Source of the DNA: CAXBDP01 sp963974465 | Lineage (GTDB): Bacteria > Bacteroidota > Bacteroidia > Cytophagales > Cyclobacteriaceae | NCBI GenBank assembly: GCA_049340005.1 | Contig: JBMPIY010000001.1 | DNA: 64,000 nt | Reading direction: 5' to 3' (one strand) | In this document: positions 43,705 through 53,869 of the stretch, piece by piece | Layout of the letters: every line of letters starts with the position of its first letter | Numbering within the stretch: the stretch's first letter is position 1 | Program-made: the position numbers and the translations under genes | Notes under the pieces: generated by a model | What the model was told of the DNA's origin: nothing | What the model saw: only the letters and a program-made list of their open reading frames with translations | Databases searched by the model: none

Positions 43705-44919
43705 ATGCTCCGAAATAAGAAAATCTTACTGGGAGTATGTGGTAGCATTGCTGCTTACAAAGCGGCATTTTTAATAAGACTATTAGTAAAAGCGGGAGCA
43801 GATGTAAGAGTAATTTCTACTACATCTGCTTCTGATTTTATTAGCCCTCTCACATTATCTACACTTTCCAAAAATCCTGTTTTAACAAAGTTTGTTAAAA
43901 ACGAAGAAGGTGAATGGAATAATCATGTAGAACTCGGACTTTGGGCAGACCTAATGCTCATTGCTCCTCTTAGTGCTAATACGCTTGGCAAAATGTCCAA
44001 TGGCATTTGTGACAATCTCCTTCTTGCCACATACCTTTCTGCCAAATGCCCAGTAATGGTGGCTCCTGCAATGGATCTAGATATGTATGCACATCCCAGC
44101 ACTCAGAAAAACCTCAATATTATTCGTTCATTTGGCAATATGGTGATTGATGCTGAGGATGGAGAATTAGCCTCTGGCTTGAGTGGCCAAGGCAGAATGG
44201 CCGAGCCTGAGAATATCATTCAGTTTGTTGAAAGCTATTTTTCCAAAAGTCAGGTGCTTGCCGGTAAAAAAATACTGATTACTGCCGGACCAACTTACGA
44301 AGCAATAGATCCTGTTCGTTTTATTGGAAACCATTCTACAGGAAAAATGGGCTATGCACTAGCAAAAACTTGTTTAACGCTAGGAGCAGAAGTAGTGCTA
44401 ATTAGCGGCCCAAGTAATGAATCAATCTCTGAAAATCCTGCTTTACAGTTGATTAAAGTACAATCGGCAAAGGAGATGTTAGTAGCTGCTGAGGAAAATT
44501 TTGCTAAAGCAGATATAGGAATAATGTCTGCGGCAGTAGCAGATTATGCGCCGAAGAATGTGGCAGATAAAAAGATAAAAAAGAGTGTAGATACGCTCAC
44601 TATCGAACTGATTAGAAACCCTGATATCGCCAAAACACTTGGCGCAAAAAAGCGGAAGAATCAACTGCTTATTGGCTTTGCTTTGGAGACGGACAATGAA
44701 GAAGTGAATGCAAAAAGGAAATTAGAAGCAAAGAATTTCGATCTAATTATCCTTAACAGTTTACAAGATGAAGGAGCTGGATTTGCTCACAATACCAATA
44801 AAGTAACCTTAATTACTTCAAAGGATTCACTTTCCCTCCCGCTTCTTTCAAAGGATGAAACTGCCAATAAAATCATTGATTACGTTGTAGGTTTGCTGAA
44901 TCAGAAGACAGGAAATTAA
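43705..44919 (+). CDS. coaBC: Bifunctional phosphopantothenoylcysteine decarboxylase / phosphopantothenate-cysteine ligase
   Basis: A 404-residue two-domain enzyme for two steps of coenzyme A synthesis. The CoaC half has GVCGSIAAYKA, the ASANTLGK-like APLSANTLGKM stretch and PAMDLDMYAHPS. The CoaB half has ITAGPTYEAIDPVRFIGNHSTGKMGYALA and the KIKK motif for CTP. Both active regions are complete. Confidence 0.96.
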   Translation: MLRNKKILLGVCGSIAAYKAAFLIRLLVKAGADVRVISTTSASDFISPLTLSTLSKNPVLTKFVKNEEGEWNNHVELGLWADLMLIAPLSANTLGKMSNGICDNLLLATYLSAKCPVMVAPAMDLDMYAHPSTQKNLNIIRSFGNMVIDAEDGELASGLSGQGRMAEPENIIQFVESYFSKSQVLAGKKILITAGPTYEAIDPVRFIGNHSTGKMGYALAKTCLTLGAEVVLISGPSNESISENPALQLIKVQSAKEMLVAAEENFAKADIGIMSAAVADYAPKNVADKKIKKSVDTLTIELIRNPDIAKTLGAKKRKNQLLIGFALETDNEEVNAKRKLEAKNFDLIILNSLQDEGAGFAHNTNKVTLITSKDSLSLPLLSKDETANKIIDYVVGLLNQKTGN

Positions 44920-44959
44920 TTCTTTCATCTCAATTAGATTATTTTTCGTAATATTGATT

Positions 44960-45856
44960 ATGTCTAAAAAGTCACTCCTATTTCTTGTATTATCATTTCT
45001 GAGCTACCCTATACTAGCACAAGAAATTAATTGCAATGTGACTGTCAATGCTCAAAACATTCAAATAAGTGATCGCAGTATTTTTCAAGATATGGAAAAT
45101 GCCTTCGAACAGTTTTTGAATAACAGAAGATGGACAAGCGAGACATTTAGACCTGAAGAGCGAATAAGATGTAATATCGTTCTCACATTAGAGACTATGC
45201 CGAATATTGGCAGTTTTACGGCTTCTATGCAAATTCAGGTATTGCGGCCTGTATACGGCACCAATTATGAAACTGTAGTCTTCAACTTCGCAGATAGAAA
45301 TTGGCAGTTTGATTATACTGAATCCCTCCCCCTCGAATTCAATGAGAATACTTTCAATACAAATCTAACCTCAATGTTAGGATTTTATGCCTATGTGATT
45401 TTGGGTTATGATTATGATTCATTTTCAAGATTGGGCGGTTCCGCATTTTTCGATAAAGCATTTAATGTAGTCATTAATGCACAACAAAGTCCACGTGCCG
45501 GCTGGAAACAATTCGAAAGCAACAGGAACAGATATTGGATTACAGAAAATCTTATGAGCAGCCAAATGGTGCCTGTGAGGGAAGCCATTTACGAATATCA
45601 CAGACTTGGATTGGATATGTTTGGACGTGACCCTGAGCAAGGCCGAGATGCAATAATTGCCTCCTTACAAAAAATTAAAGAGGTGAATAAGTTAAGACCA
45701 AATTCTGTGATTGTAAATTCATTTTTTGATGCCAAATCAGATGAACTTGCTAATATTTTCTCACAAGGTAATGAAGCAAAAAGACAAGAAGTACTTGAAT
45801 TGCTTAGAGAACTTGATCCTACAAACACAGAAAAATATAGCCGCATTAATCCTTAG
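44960..45856 (+). CDS. DUF4835-family exported protein
   Basis: A 298-residue protein with a signal peptide (ending near ILAQ) and the layout of DUF4835, found between coaBC and recN in most Bacteroidota. Conserved stretches are ITVNAQNIQ-like VTVNAQNIQ, FRPEERI, RPVYGTNYET and LGYDYDSFSRLGG. Function unknown; its place beside bamD suggests an envelope role. ATG 44960 is preferred over the TTG at 44954. Confidence 0.85.
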   Translation: MSKKSLLFLVLSFLSYPILAQEINCNVTVNAQNIQISDRSIFQDMENAFEQFLNNRRWTSETFRPEERIRCNIVLTLETMPNIGSFTASMQIQVLRPVYGTNYETVVFNFADRNWQFDYTESLPLEFNENTFNTNLTSMLGFYAYVILGYDYDSFSRLGGSAFFDKAFNVVINAQQSPRAGWKQFESNRNRYWITENLMSSQMVPVREAIYEYHRLGLDMFGRDPEQGRDAIIASLQKIKEVNKLRPNSVIVNSFFDAKSDELANIFSQGNEAKRQEVLELLRELDPTNTEKYSRINP

Positions 45857-45950
45857 GGCAAATTCATTTCAATAATCTATTTGTAAGCTATATTCTTAAA
45901 TTAGATTTGTATTTTTGATACCAATCTAAATCTATCCATTTTGCGCTCTT

Positions 45951-47609
45951 ATGTTGCAGCAATTAAGTATTAGAAACTACGCACTGATAAAAGAACTCGT
46001 AATGAGTCCATCTGCCGGACTGAATATGATAACTGGAGAAACAGGTGCAGGTAAATCGATAATGCTAGGTGCTGTGGGTTTGCTTTTGGGAGAAAGAGCA
46101 GATTCTTCGGTAATGCTGGAAGAAAAGGAAAAATGCATTATTGAAGGGCATTTTGACATTGCTGCATATCAGATGGAAGCATTGTTTGAGCGGGAGGAAT
46201 TGGACTTTATAAATCCCTGCATAATACGCAGAGAAATGAGTCCGGGTGGCAGAACTCGAGCCTTTATCAATGATACGCCTGTAAAACTCGAAACACTGAA
46301 AATCATTGGTTCGCTGCTTATGGATGTTCATTCTCAGCACCAGAATTTGGCATTAGGTGAGAAAGTCTTTCAACTGAAAATCATCGATGCATTTGCTGGC
46401 AACAGAGCTATTTTGGAAAACTACCAGACCTTATATAAGGAATGGAAAAATGCCAAAGACGAGTTGGATGCTTTGGAGCAAAAGAGAATCAATCTTCAAA
46501 AAGACCAAGATTACAATCAATTTATGTTTGATGAGCTAGATGCCGCCAAACTAAATAAAGATGAACAAGAAGAAACAGAAGCTCAACTGTCAGTATTAGA
46601 AAATGCTGAGGAGATCAAACTAAAAATTGCTGAAGCACTAGCATTATTGAAAGAAAGTGATTTTCCTGCATTGGATGCATTAAGACAATCTAGGTCACTA
46701 TTAGGGCAAATAAGCTCTTTTGGCAAAGGTTTGAAAGAACTATACAATAGGCTTGAAAGTGCATTTATCGAACTTGAGGATATTAGCCAAGAATTAGAAA
46801 CTGAAACTGAGCAAGTAGAGTTTGATCCTGAAAAAACTGCTCAGCTTAAAGAGCGACTCGATCTTATATATCGTCTGCAGCAAAAACATCAAGTGGCTAC
46901 GATTGCCGAGCTAATAGAAATTAAGGAACAGTATTCTGCTAAATTGTTGGACTCTGAGGATACTGATTACGCTTTCAATAAACTGAAATCACACATTGCT
47001 CAACTGGAGCAAAAGCTAGTAAAATCTGGCACTGAACTAAGCAAAGCAAGAAAAGAAGTAGCTCCGAAACTTGAAAAAGAAATTGTGAGCATACTGCAAG
47101 AACTAGGCATACCGAATGGAAATTTCCAGATTGAAATGAAGCCAGCTGAGCCAAAGTTATCTGGTGCAGATGATATTCAATTTCTATTTTCAGCGAATAA
47201 GGGTTTAAAGCCTGGAGAATTGAAAGATGTTGCATCCGGTGGTGAGTTTTCCAGATTGATATTTGCGCTCAAATTCATAATAGCTGGAAAAACCGCTTTA
47301 CCAACAATTGTATTTGATGAGATTGATACTGGAGTGTCTGGTGAAATTGCTTTGAAATTGGCTAAAATGATGCGCAAAATGGCATCGAAGCATCAAGTAA
47401 TTACTATCACTCACCTCCCGCAAATGGCAGTAGCTGGAGAGAAACATTTCTTTGTATATAAAGACAACAGCGAACCTCGCACGGTAAGTCGAATTCGTGA
47501 ACTGTCACCAAATGATCGATTACTCGAAATTGCAAAAATGATTGGTGGTGAGAATCCAAGTGCTACCACTATTCAAAATGCAAAAGAATTGCTTGAAACC
47601 GTTAACTAA
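45951..47609 (+). CDS. recN: DNA repair ATPase RecN
   Basis: A 552-residue SMC-like protein acting in double-strand-break repair. Walker A GETGAGKSIM (29-38), long coiled coil from about 150 to 380 with a central hinge, the ABC signature VASGGEFSRLIFALK, and Walker B TIVFDEIDTGVSGEIA. Full length. Two octamer copies lie in it: 46190 (Glu-Arg-Glu-Glu) and 47414 (His-Leu-Pro-Gln next to the switch histidine). Confidence 0.97.
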   Translation: MLQQLSIRNYALIKELVMSPSAGLNMITGETGAGKSIMLGAVGLLLGERADSSVMLEEKEKCIIEGHFDIAAYQMEALFEREELDFINPCIIRREMSPGGRTRAFINDTPVKLETLKIIGSLLMDVHSQHQNLALGEKVFQLKIIDAFAGNRAILENYQTLYKEWKNAKDELDALEQKRINLQKDQDYNQFMFDELDAAKLNKDEQEETEAQLSVLENAEEIKLKIAEALALLKESDFPALDALRQSRSLLGQISSFGKGLKELYNRLESAFIELEDISQELETETEQVEFDPEKTAQLKERLDLIYRLQQKHQVATIAELIEIKEQYSAKLLDSEDTDYAFNKLKSHIAQLEQKLVKSGTELSKARKEVAPKLEKEIVSILQELGIPNGNFQIEMKPAEPKLSGADDIQFLFSANKGLKPGELKDVASGGEFSRLIFALKFIIAGKTALPTIVFDEIDTGVSGEIALKLAKMMRKMASKHQVITITHLPQMAVAGEKHFFVYKDNSEPRTVSRIRELSPNDRLLEIAKMIGGENPSATTIQNAKELLETVN

Positions 47610-47641
47610 TAAAATTGAACTATACCTCCAAAACATAAATT

Positions 47642-48481
47642 ATGGCTCGCGAAAAGAAAGTTGATTCCAAAGAAGTAGGTCTTGAATTAGGTCTCGTAAT
47701 ATTCAGATTTTTTGTTAAAACAGACCACTTACATTATGGCCTATTTACGGATGGACTCAAAGCCGATGTAGCTGATTTGAAACCTGCTCAAGAAAAGTAT
47801 ACAGATCTACTAAAGAGCCTGATACCTGAAGGAACTAAAACCATTTTGGATGTAGGTTGTGGCTCTGGAGCTACTGCTCTATCCCTAATAAATGATGGCT
47901 ACGAAGTAGAATGTGTGTCTCCAGGTAAAATCCTTACAGCGCAAGTGAGAAAACTATTGGGTGATAAAGCTGTTGTTCACCAAAAGAAATTTGAAGAAGT
48001 TTCTATTAACAAAAAATACGATTTGATTCTTTTCAGCGAAAGTTTTCAATACATCCCAATGGATAATTCTATTCCTGGTGCATTGAAATTGTTGAATCCA
48101 GGTGGAAGCATCATTGTGGCAGATTTTTTCAAAACGGATGCTCCAGGTAAAAGTCCACTGGGTGGGGGACATAATTACAAAGAGTGGCAAGGCAAATTGG
48201 AAAACTTTCCTGTGAAAGTGGCTTTTGAGCGTGACATCACAGAAGAAACTTCAGTTACTATGGATATTGTACATCAATTATCCAATGAGGTTTTGGCTCC
48301 AGTTTGGAAATCAGTATTCGAACTTGCCGAGGATCGTGCGCCAAGAATTATGAAATTGGTAAAGTGGAAATTCAAGAAGAAATTCGAGAAAATGGAGAAT
48401 AAGCATTTCACCGGGCAACGAAATGGTGAGAACTTCAAGAAGTACAAAAAGTATATGGTCTATTTACTCAAGCCTGAGTAA
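47642..48481 (+). CDS. Class I SAM-dependent methyltransferase
   Basis: A 279-residue methyltransferase with the SAM-binding motif ILDVGCGSGATALSL and the post-II acidic turn. SESFQYIPMDNSIPGALKLLNPGG is the usual motif IV to VI region, and a basic helical tail (WKFKKKFEKMENKHF) follows. The fold resembles cyclopropane-synthase or UbiE-like small-molecule methyltransferases. Substrate unknown. It follows recN after 32 bases and is the last gene before a 66-base gap. Confidence 0.82.
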   Translation: MAREKKVDSKEVGLELGLVIFRFFVKTDHLHYGLFTDGLKADVADLKPAQEKYTDLLKSLIPEGTKTILDVGCGSGATALSLINDGYEVECVSPGKILTAQVRKLLGDKAVVHQKKFEEVSINKKYDLILFSESFQYIPMDNSIPGALKLLNPGGSIIVADFFKTDAPGKSPLGGGHNYKEWQGKLENFPVKVAFERDITEETSVTMDIVHQLSNEVLAPVWKSVFELAEDRAPRIMKLVKWKFKKKFEKMENKHFTGQRNGENFKKYKKYMVYLLKPE

Positions 48482-48547
48482 AATAAATTAGGATCTGTAA
48501 ATGCATTTTTTCTGCTTTATTTTTCGTAATTTGAAAATAAAAAAATT

Positions 48548-49102
48548 ATGATTATCGCTTTAATTGCCATTGCCGTAATTGCCATCTTTTTGATCGCAAC
48601 TTACAATAAACTGGTTAACCTAAGAGTAACTAGAGAAAATGCCTTTGCAGATATTGATGTCCAACTTAAGCAGAGACATGATTTAATTCCTCAGCTTGTA
48701 AACACTGTAAAAGGCTACATGAAACATGAGGAAGGCGTACTTACACGTGTAACGGAAGCTAGATCTCGTGCAATGGCTGCCACGACAATTGATGGTAAAA
48801 TTGACGCTGAGCAACAGTTGGGCTCTGCTCTTGCTGGTCTAAAAGTACAAGTAGAAGCATACCCTGAATTGAAGGCTAATCAGAACTTTATGCACCTGCA
48901 AACTGAAATAAGCGACGTTGAAAACAAACTTGCTGCAGTAAGAAGGTATTTCAACTCAGCTACCAGAGAATTAAATGTAGGAGTGCAGAGTTTTCCTGCA
49001 AATATCATTGCTGGAATGTTTGGTTTCAAAACGGAGAAAATGTTTGAAATCGCTATGGAAGACCGCGCCAGTGTAGAAAAAGCTCCAGATATCAAGTTCT
49101 GA
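48548..49102 (+). CDS. LemA-family membrane protein
   Basis: A 184-residue protein with one N-terminal transmembrane helix (3-19) and a long alpha-helical bundle: NKLVNLRVTRENAFADIDVQLKQRHDLIPQL, typical of LemA. Function is not established, but it is often beside an HtpX-like protease, as here. The stop is followed by a CCTCCCGC octamer and the M48 start within 17 bases. Confidence 0.92.
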   Translation: MIIALIAIAVIAIFLIATYNKLVNLRVTRENAFADIDVQLKQRHDLIPQLVNTVKGYMKHEEGVLTRVTEARSRAMAATTIDGKIDAEQQLGSALAGLKVQVEAYPELKANQNFMHLQTEISDVENKLAAVRRYFNSATRELNVGVQSFPANIIAGMFGFKTEKMFEIAMEDRASVEKAPDIKF

Positions 49103-49118
49103 TTTTCCCCCTCCCGCT

Positions 49119-50072
49119 ATGTCCAAATATGTAGGAATCCAAGGTCAAATCCGATCAAATAATAGGAAGTCTATTTTGCTTTTGCTTGCTTTTCCTACAT
49201 TGGTATTGGTTGCAGTATATGCATTTATTTACTTCACCAGTTTCGATGAAACCACAGGAGGAATCAACTCCCAAATGGTGAAGGAGGACTTCATTGCATC
49301 CATTCCTGCTACGTTGATTATTGTGGGTATTTGGTTTAGTATTGCCTATTTCTTCAATGTCAAAATGATCCAAAGTGCCACTGGCGCAAAGCCATTGGAG
49401 AGAAAAGAGAATATGAGGATTTACAATCTGACGGAAAACCTTTGCATAAGTAAGGGAATGAAAATGCCCAAAATCAATGTAATTCCAGATCCTTCGCTCA
49501 ATGCTTTTGCAAGTGGAATAAATGAAAAGTCTTATACTGTAACCCTCACTCAAGGAATTATAGATAAACTCGACGATCAAGAGTTAGAAGGCGTTATTGC
49601 TCATGAGCTTATGCATATCCGGAATAATGATGTAAAGCTTTTGATCATTAGTATCGTTTTTGTTGGCATATTCTCACTCGTTGCCCAAATGCTATTTCGA
49701 ATGCTAATATATGGAGGTGGCAGAAGACGCGGCAAGGATAATAAAGGTGGTGGAGCATTAATCATCGCTTTGGTAATCGCTGCAATTGCTTATTTCCTTT
49801 CTCTTATTTTCAAATTTGCCATTTCTCGGAGTAGAGAATATATGGCTGATTCCGGTGCAGCAGAAATGACTCGAAATCCAAGAGCCTTAGCATCAGCACT
49901 AAGAAAAATTAGTGGAAATTCAGAAGTTGGCACTTTAAAAAGCGAAGATGTTTCAGCTTTATTTATTGATAATTCTTCCAAAAATAAGAAAGGCTTTGCA
50001 AGCATGATAAGTGGTATATTTGCCACACACCCTCCTATCGAAAAGAGGATTAAACTACTTGAAGAGTTTTAA
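49119..50072 (+). CDS. M48-family membrane metalloprotease (HtpX-like)
   Basis: A 317-residue membrane protease for damaged membrane proteins. Helices lie at 19-40, 60-82, 175-200 and 210-235. The zinc motif HELMH (H162, E163, H166) and the downstream third ligand in SREYMADSGAAEMT are present. The C-terminal stretch ends in FATHPPIEKRIKLL. It pairs with LemA. Where a ribosome-binding site would be there is an inverted octamer (49110-49117), one base before the ATG. Confidence 0.92.
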   Translation: MSKYVGIQGQIRSNNRKSILLLLAFPTLVLVAVYAFIYFTSFDETTGGINSQMVKEDFIASIPATLIIVGIWFSIAYFFNVKMIQSATGAKPLERKENMRIYNLTENLCISKGMKMPKINVIPDPSLNAFASGINEKSYTVTLTQGIIDKLDDQELEGVIAHELMHIRNNDVKLLIISIVFVGIFSLVAQMLFRMLIYGGGRRRGKDNKGGGALIIALVIAAIAYFLSLIFKFAISRSREYMADSGAAEMTRNPRALASALRKISGNSEVGTLKSEDVSALFIDNSSKNKKGFASMISGIFATHPPIEKRIKLLEEF

Positions 50073-50115
50073 AAAAATCATAAATATATTTTTTGTCAAA
50101 TTTTAATAAAAAGAT

Positions 50116-50928
50116 ATGTCAAATAATCTGCTCAAAGGAAAAAGAGGAATCATATTCGGTGCATTAGATGAAAATTCTATTGCTTGGAAAACTGCATTGA
50201 AATGTAAAGAAGAAGGTGCAATATTCACACTAACCAACGCTCCTGTAGCTATGAGAATGGGTGAAATTCAGAAACTTGCAGAAATGTGTGGCTCAGAAGT
50301 GATTCCAGCAGATGCTACTTCTGTGGAAGATTTAGAAAACTTATTCACCAAGTCTATGGAGATATTGGGAGGTAAGATCGATTTTGTTCTTCACTCTATT
50401 GGCATGAGCCCAAACGTACGCAAAGGCCGAGATTATGGTGATCTTAATTACGATTGGTTCTTAAAAACATTGGATATTTCGGGAGCTAGTTTTCATAAAG
50501 TACTGCAAACTGCAGAGAAAACCGATGCAATGAACGAATGGGGTTCTATTATGGCGTTAAGCTATATTGCAGCCCAAAGATCCTTCCCGGACTATTCGGA
50601 TATGGCACATGCAAAAGCATTACTTGAGTCTATTGCTAGAAGCTACGGACACCGATTTGGCAAACTTAAGAATGTTCGTGTCAATACCATTTCGCAATCG
50701 CCAACAAAGACTACTGCTGGCACTGGAGTGACAGGCTTCGATGTGTTCTACGACTATGCTGATAAAATGTCGCCACTCGGCAATGCGAGTGCAGAAGACT
50801 GCGCCAATTACATTGCAGTAATGTTCTCAGATTTCACCAGAATGGTTACTATGCAGAATCTTTTCCATGATGGAGGTTTCTCTTGCGCAGGTATTACCGA
50901 CGAAATCGTAGAGCAAATGCTCAAATAA
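50116..50928 (+). CDS. fabI: Enoyl-[acyl-carrier-protein] reductase (FabI type)
   Basis: A 270-residue NADH-dependent short-chain reductase that finishes each cycle of fatty-acid elongation. The catalytic pattern is S-Y-(x9)-P-D-Y-(x6)-K (SYIAAQRSFPDYSDMAHAKA), as in FabI. The N-terminal GALDENSIAWKTALKCKEEGA and the DFVLHSIGMSP stretch agree. Full length. A single-gene unit ending in a strong terminator. Confidence 0.95.
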   Translation: MSNNLLKGKRGIIFGALDENSIAWKTALKCKEEGAIFTLTNAPVAMRMGEIQKLAEMCGSEVIPADATSVEDLENLFTKSMEILGGKIDFVLHSIGMSPNVRKGRDYGDLNYDWFLKTLDISGASFHKVLQTAEKTDAMNEWGSIMALSYIAAQRSFPDYSDMAHAKALLESIARSYGHRFGKLKNVRVNTISQSPTKTTAGTGVTGFDVFYDYADKMSPLGNASAEDCANYIAVMFSDFTRMVTMQNLFHDGGFSCAGITDEIVEQMLK

Positions 50929-50945
50929 AAATTCAATAATCAATC

Positions 50946-50982
50946 AAATCCCTGTTGCATAACAACAGGGATTTTCTTTTTT
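50946..50982 (+). terminator. Terminator of fabI
   Basis: Twelve-base perfect arms AAATCCCTGTTG (50946-50957) and CAACAGGGATTT (50963-50974) around a five-base loop, then a T-rich tail. Confidence 0.9.
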
Positions 50983-51003
50983 GATCCTCAAATTCCATTT
51001 TCA

Positions 51004-51813
51004 ATGATTGCCTTTCCAAATGCCAAAATCAACTTAGGGTTAAGAATCCTTAAAAAAAGATCGGATGGTTTTCACGATATTGAAACTTGCATGTACCCTA
51101 TCGGCTGGCAAGATGCGGTTGAAATAATTGAGCATGGAAAGCTTGAACTAAGTACTTCAGGATTGGAAGTGCCAGGGGATGACAAATCTAATCTCTGCAT
51201 TCGGGCATATCGAGCCTTACAGAAAGCTTATGGCCTTCCAAATGCCAAAATCCACTTGCACAAAGTGATTCCTTTTGGAGCTGGATTAGGTGGTGGCTCA
51301 TCAGATGCGGCGTATGTTATGAAAGTTGCTTCAGAGGTATTTCAGCTATTTCTCGAAGACGATTTGCTGGAAGAAATCGCAGCGGAGCTAGGAAGTGATT
51401 GCGCATTCTTCATTAAAAACAAACCGGCAATGGCGGGAGGTAGAGGTAATGAATTAGAAGTTCTCAACTTCAATCCAGATGGATACTACGCTTTGGTAAT
51501 CTACCCAAATATCGCAATAGGTACTGCATTAGCATACAAAAATGTAATTCCAAGTACTGATGGAATTTGCATCCAAGAAGCTCTATCCCAACCAATAGAG
51601 GAATGGAAGAATCACTTACATAATCAATTTGAGGATACCATTTTTCCTGCATTTCCTATTCTAAAGGAAATCAAAGATTCCCTTTACCAGCAAGGAGCTG
51701 TCTATGCATCCATGTCTGGATCTGGTTCTGCAATGTATGGGCTATTTAAAAATGAGCCTCAGATAGATAATTGGAAGGAATCTGGCTATGCCATCTGGAG
51801 TGGTAAACTCTGA
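51004..51813 (+). CDS. ispE: 4-diphosphocytidyl-2-C-methyl-D-erythritol kinase
   Basis: A 269-residue GHMP kinase of the non-mevalonate isoprenoid pathway. The ATP loop PFGAGLGGGSSDAAY and the substrate segment FPNAKINLGLRIL at the start are typical, with SGSGSAMYG at the end. Full length. Its end faces the EamA transporter gene with one base between. A GCGGGAGG copy (51433) encodes Ala-Gly-Gly in a conserved loop. Confidence 0.95.
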   Translation: MIAFPNAKINLGLRILKKRSDGFHDIETCMYPIGWQDAVEIIEHGKLELSTSGLEVPGDDKSNLCIRAYRALQKAYGLPNAKIHLHKVIPFGAGLGGGSSDAAYVMKVASEVFQLFLEDDLLEEIAAELGSDCAFFIKNKPAMAGGRGNELEVLNFNPDGYYALVIYPNIAIGTALAYKNVIPSTDGICIQEALSQPIEEWKNHLHNQFEDTIFPAFPILKEIKDSLYQQGAVYASMSGSGSAMYGLFKNEPQIDNWKESGYAIWSGKL

Positions 51814-51814
51814 A

Positions 51815-52729
51815 TTATTTAAAGAGCCTTGTCGAAAGTGGTCTTCTTTGCATTAATCTATTCAGAATTGGATAAGAAAGTACTGAAATCAAAATCACCA
51901 ATGTGCCAATATAAAACTGCTCACTCATTTTCTCCTTTTCACCGAATACAATTACAGCTAGAATAATTCCGTAAACAGGTTCTAGATTTACAGTAAGATT
52001 TAAGAAAAAAGCACTGATTCTTTTCATCAGTTCAATTGAAACGGAGTACGCAAAGACAGTACACACAAGCGCCAATATCAAAATGTAAATGAAATCCATC
52101 CCAGTTGGCATCAATTGCAAACCTAAGCCATCAGTCATATAAACTGAGTAAAAAGGAAGAAAAAGCACAGTTCCTAAAAATGCACCAATCATCTCATAAA
52201 AGTTGATCATATATGGATGATGCTTCTTGGTAAATTTGCCATTAATTACGGTGAAAATGGCGGCTAATAGTGCTGAACCAAGAGCCATTGACAAGCCAAG
52301 TACATGATCAAACTCAAATCGAAAAATAATATAAAGTCCGAAAAGCACCACTAAACCTAAGGCTACTTCAAAGATTTTAATCTTTCTCTTTGTTAATATT
52401 GGCTCAATAATGCTTGTCCAAAGAGAGGTAGTTGCCATTCCTGCTAAGCAAATAGATGCAGTTGATACCTTGGCTGCTCCAAAAAATAAAATCCAATGTG
52501 CTGAGATCAAAAAACCTGTTGCTAACATTTTCACTATTTCCACCTGCCCAATCGAGAATGAATGTTTGCGGAAAAGTAAAATGATGCCTAATCCAAGAGC
52601 TGCTAATAAGGTACGATGAAAAACAATTTCTACAGAAGGAATACTTATTAATACGCCAAGGATTGCGGTAAAACCCCATAGCAGCACTATTAAGTGGAGC
52701 ATAAAAAAATCCTTACTATCGGCGGTCAT
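51815..52729 (-). CDS. EamA-family drug/metabolite transporter
   Basis: A 304-residue membrane protein with ten predicted helices arranged as two five-helix EamA repeats. ILFFGAAKVSTASICLAGMATTSLWT and MKRISAFFLNLTVNLEPVYGIILA are the signature parts of the two repeats. It exports or imports an unknown small metabolite. Its start overlaps the permease stop by one base, so the two genes are joined. Confidence 0.9.
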   Translation of the reverse strand: MTADSKDFFMLHLIVLLWGFTAILGVLISIPSVEIVFHRTLLAALGLGIILLFRKHSFSIGQVEIVKMLATGFLISAHWILFFGAAKVSTASICLAGMATTSLWTSIIEPILTKRKIKIFEVALGLVVLFGLYIIFRFEFDHVLGLSMALGSALLAAIFTVINGKFTKKHHPYMINFYEMIGAFLGTVLFLPFYSVYMTDGLGLQLMPTGMDFIYILILALVCTVFAYSVSIELMKRISAFFLNLTVNLEPVYGIILAVIVFGEKEKMSEQFYIGTLVILISVLSYPILNRLMQRRPLSTRLFK

Positions 52730-53814
52730 TATCTAGGCAGCGTTTTGTACAATATCAATGTGATAAATGTAAAAACAATATTTGGCATCCAAACGGCCAA
52801 TAGTGGATTAATAGCTCCACCTTCCGCAATATTTTTGGAGACTAAAAAGAAAATGATAAAAACAGCTGCCAAACCAAAGCCAACTGCCATTTGGGCACCT
52901 GTACCACCTCTAGATTTGCGGGAGGAAACGATCACGCCTAATAATGTCAATACCAAAGCGGCAAATGGAGCCATAAATCGAGAATACTTCTCTATATAAT
53001 ACACAATAAGATTATCGGCTCCTCTTGACTCAAGCACCGCAATGTACTCGTTGAGTTCTGTAAGAGTGAGCATTTCTTGTTTATTATCCACTATTTCAAA
53101 ATCTTCAGGAAAAAGATTGATAAGAGTATCTAATTCGCTACCAGTTCTAGCTTCCTCCTCCATTCCAGAAAACTTACGATATTTCCAATCTACCAAGTGC
53201 CATACGCCTGATTCACCTACTGTATCAGGTTTCCAAATGATTCGCTCCGCATAAAGTTTATCAATAAGCTGATTACCTTTTATTGTCTCAATAGTAAACC
53301 TAAAACCCGTATTAATTGCATTGGAATAGCTCTGCATATAGACGTACGATTCCGGTCCAACCTTCACATGGAAATTGGTTTGACCAAACATCTGTTTTCC
53401 ATCTATATACTTTATTTCAAAATCAATCCTTGGCTTATTGGCCATTGGGATGATCCAGCCTTGCAATAAAAAGCTAGCAATAGTAATGATAAAAGCACCA
53501 ATCATATAGGGCCTCAAAAGACGCTGAAAGCTCATCCCACTACTTAGCATCGCAATAATCTCTGTATGCGAAGCCAATTTGGAAGTCATAAAAACAGTGG
53601 CAATAAATATGGTAATTGGAGTCAAAACATTACCCATGTACGGAGCATAGTACATGTAGTATTTAAGAATTTCTAATGTGCTGACATTATTTTTGAGATA
53701 GGCGTCATTATTCTCCACAAAATGTAAAACAGAGATTATGGATATAAGCAACAACACCACAAAAATGAAGGTGACGAGAAAACGCTTTAGAATATATTTA
53801 TCTAAAATTTTCAA
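52729..53814 (-). CDS. LptF/LptG-family permease (YjgP/YjgQ)
   Basis: A 361-residue membrane protein of the lipopolysaccharide export ABC transporter. N-terminal LDKYILKRFLVTFIFV is typical of the family. Helices cluster at 12-35, 60-82, 98-122 and again at 285-360, with a periplasmic domain (about 130-270) between. Whether it is LptF or LptG is not decided. An octamer (52918) is antisense near the cytoplasmic loop. Gene order tgt, permease, EamA. Confidence 0.88.
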   Translation of the reverse strand: MKILDKYILKRFLVTFIFVVLLLISIISVLHFVENNDAYLKNNVSTLEILKYYMYYAPYMGNVLTPITIFIATVFMTSKLASHTEIIAMLSSGMSFQRLLRPYMIGAFIITIASFLLQGWIIPMANKPRIDFEIKYIDGKQMFGQTNFHVKVGPESYVYMQSYSNAINTGFRFTIETIKGNQLIDKLYAERIIWKPDTVGESGVWHLVDWKYRKFSGMEEEARTGSELDTLINLFPEDFEIVDNKQEMLTLTELNEYIAVLESRGADNLIVYYIEKYSRFMAPFAALVLTLLGVIVSSRKSRGGTGAQMAVGFGLAAVFIIFFLVSKNIAEGGAINPLLAVWMPNIVFTFITLILYKTLPR

Positions 53815-53869
53815 TAGATCTACAGAATTGGGAATGCGTTAAACAAAATTTGAACCATCATTGACACAA

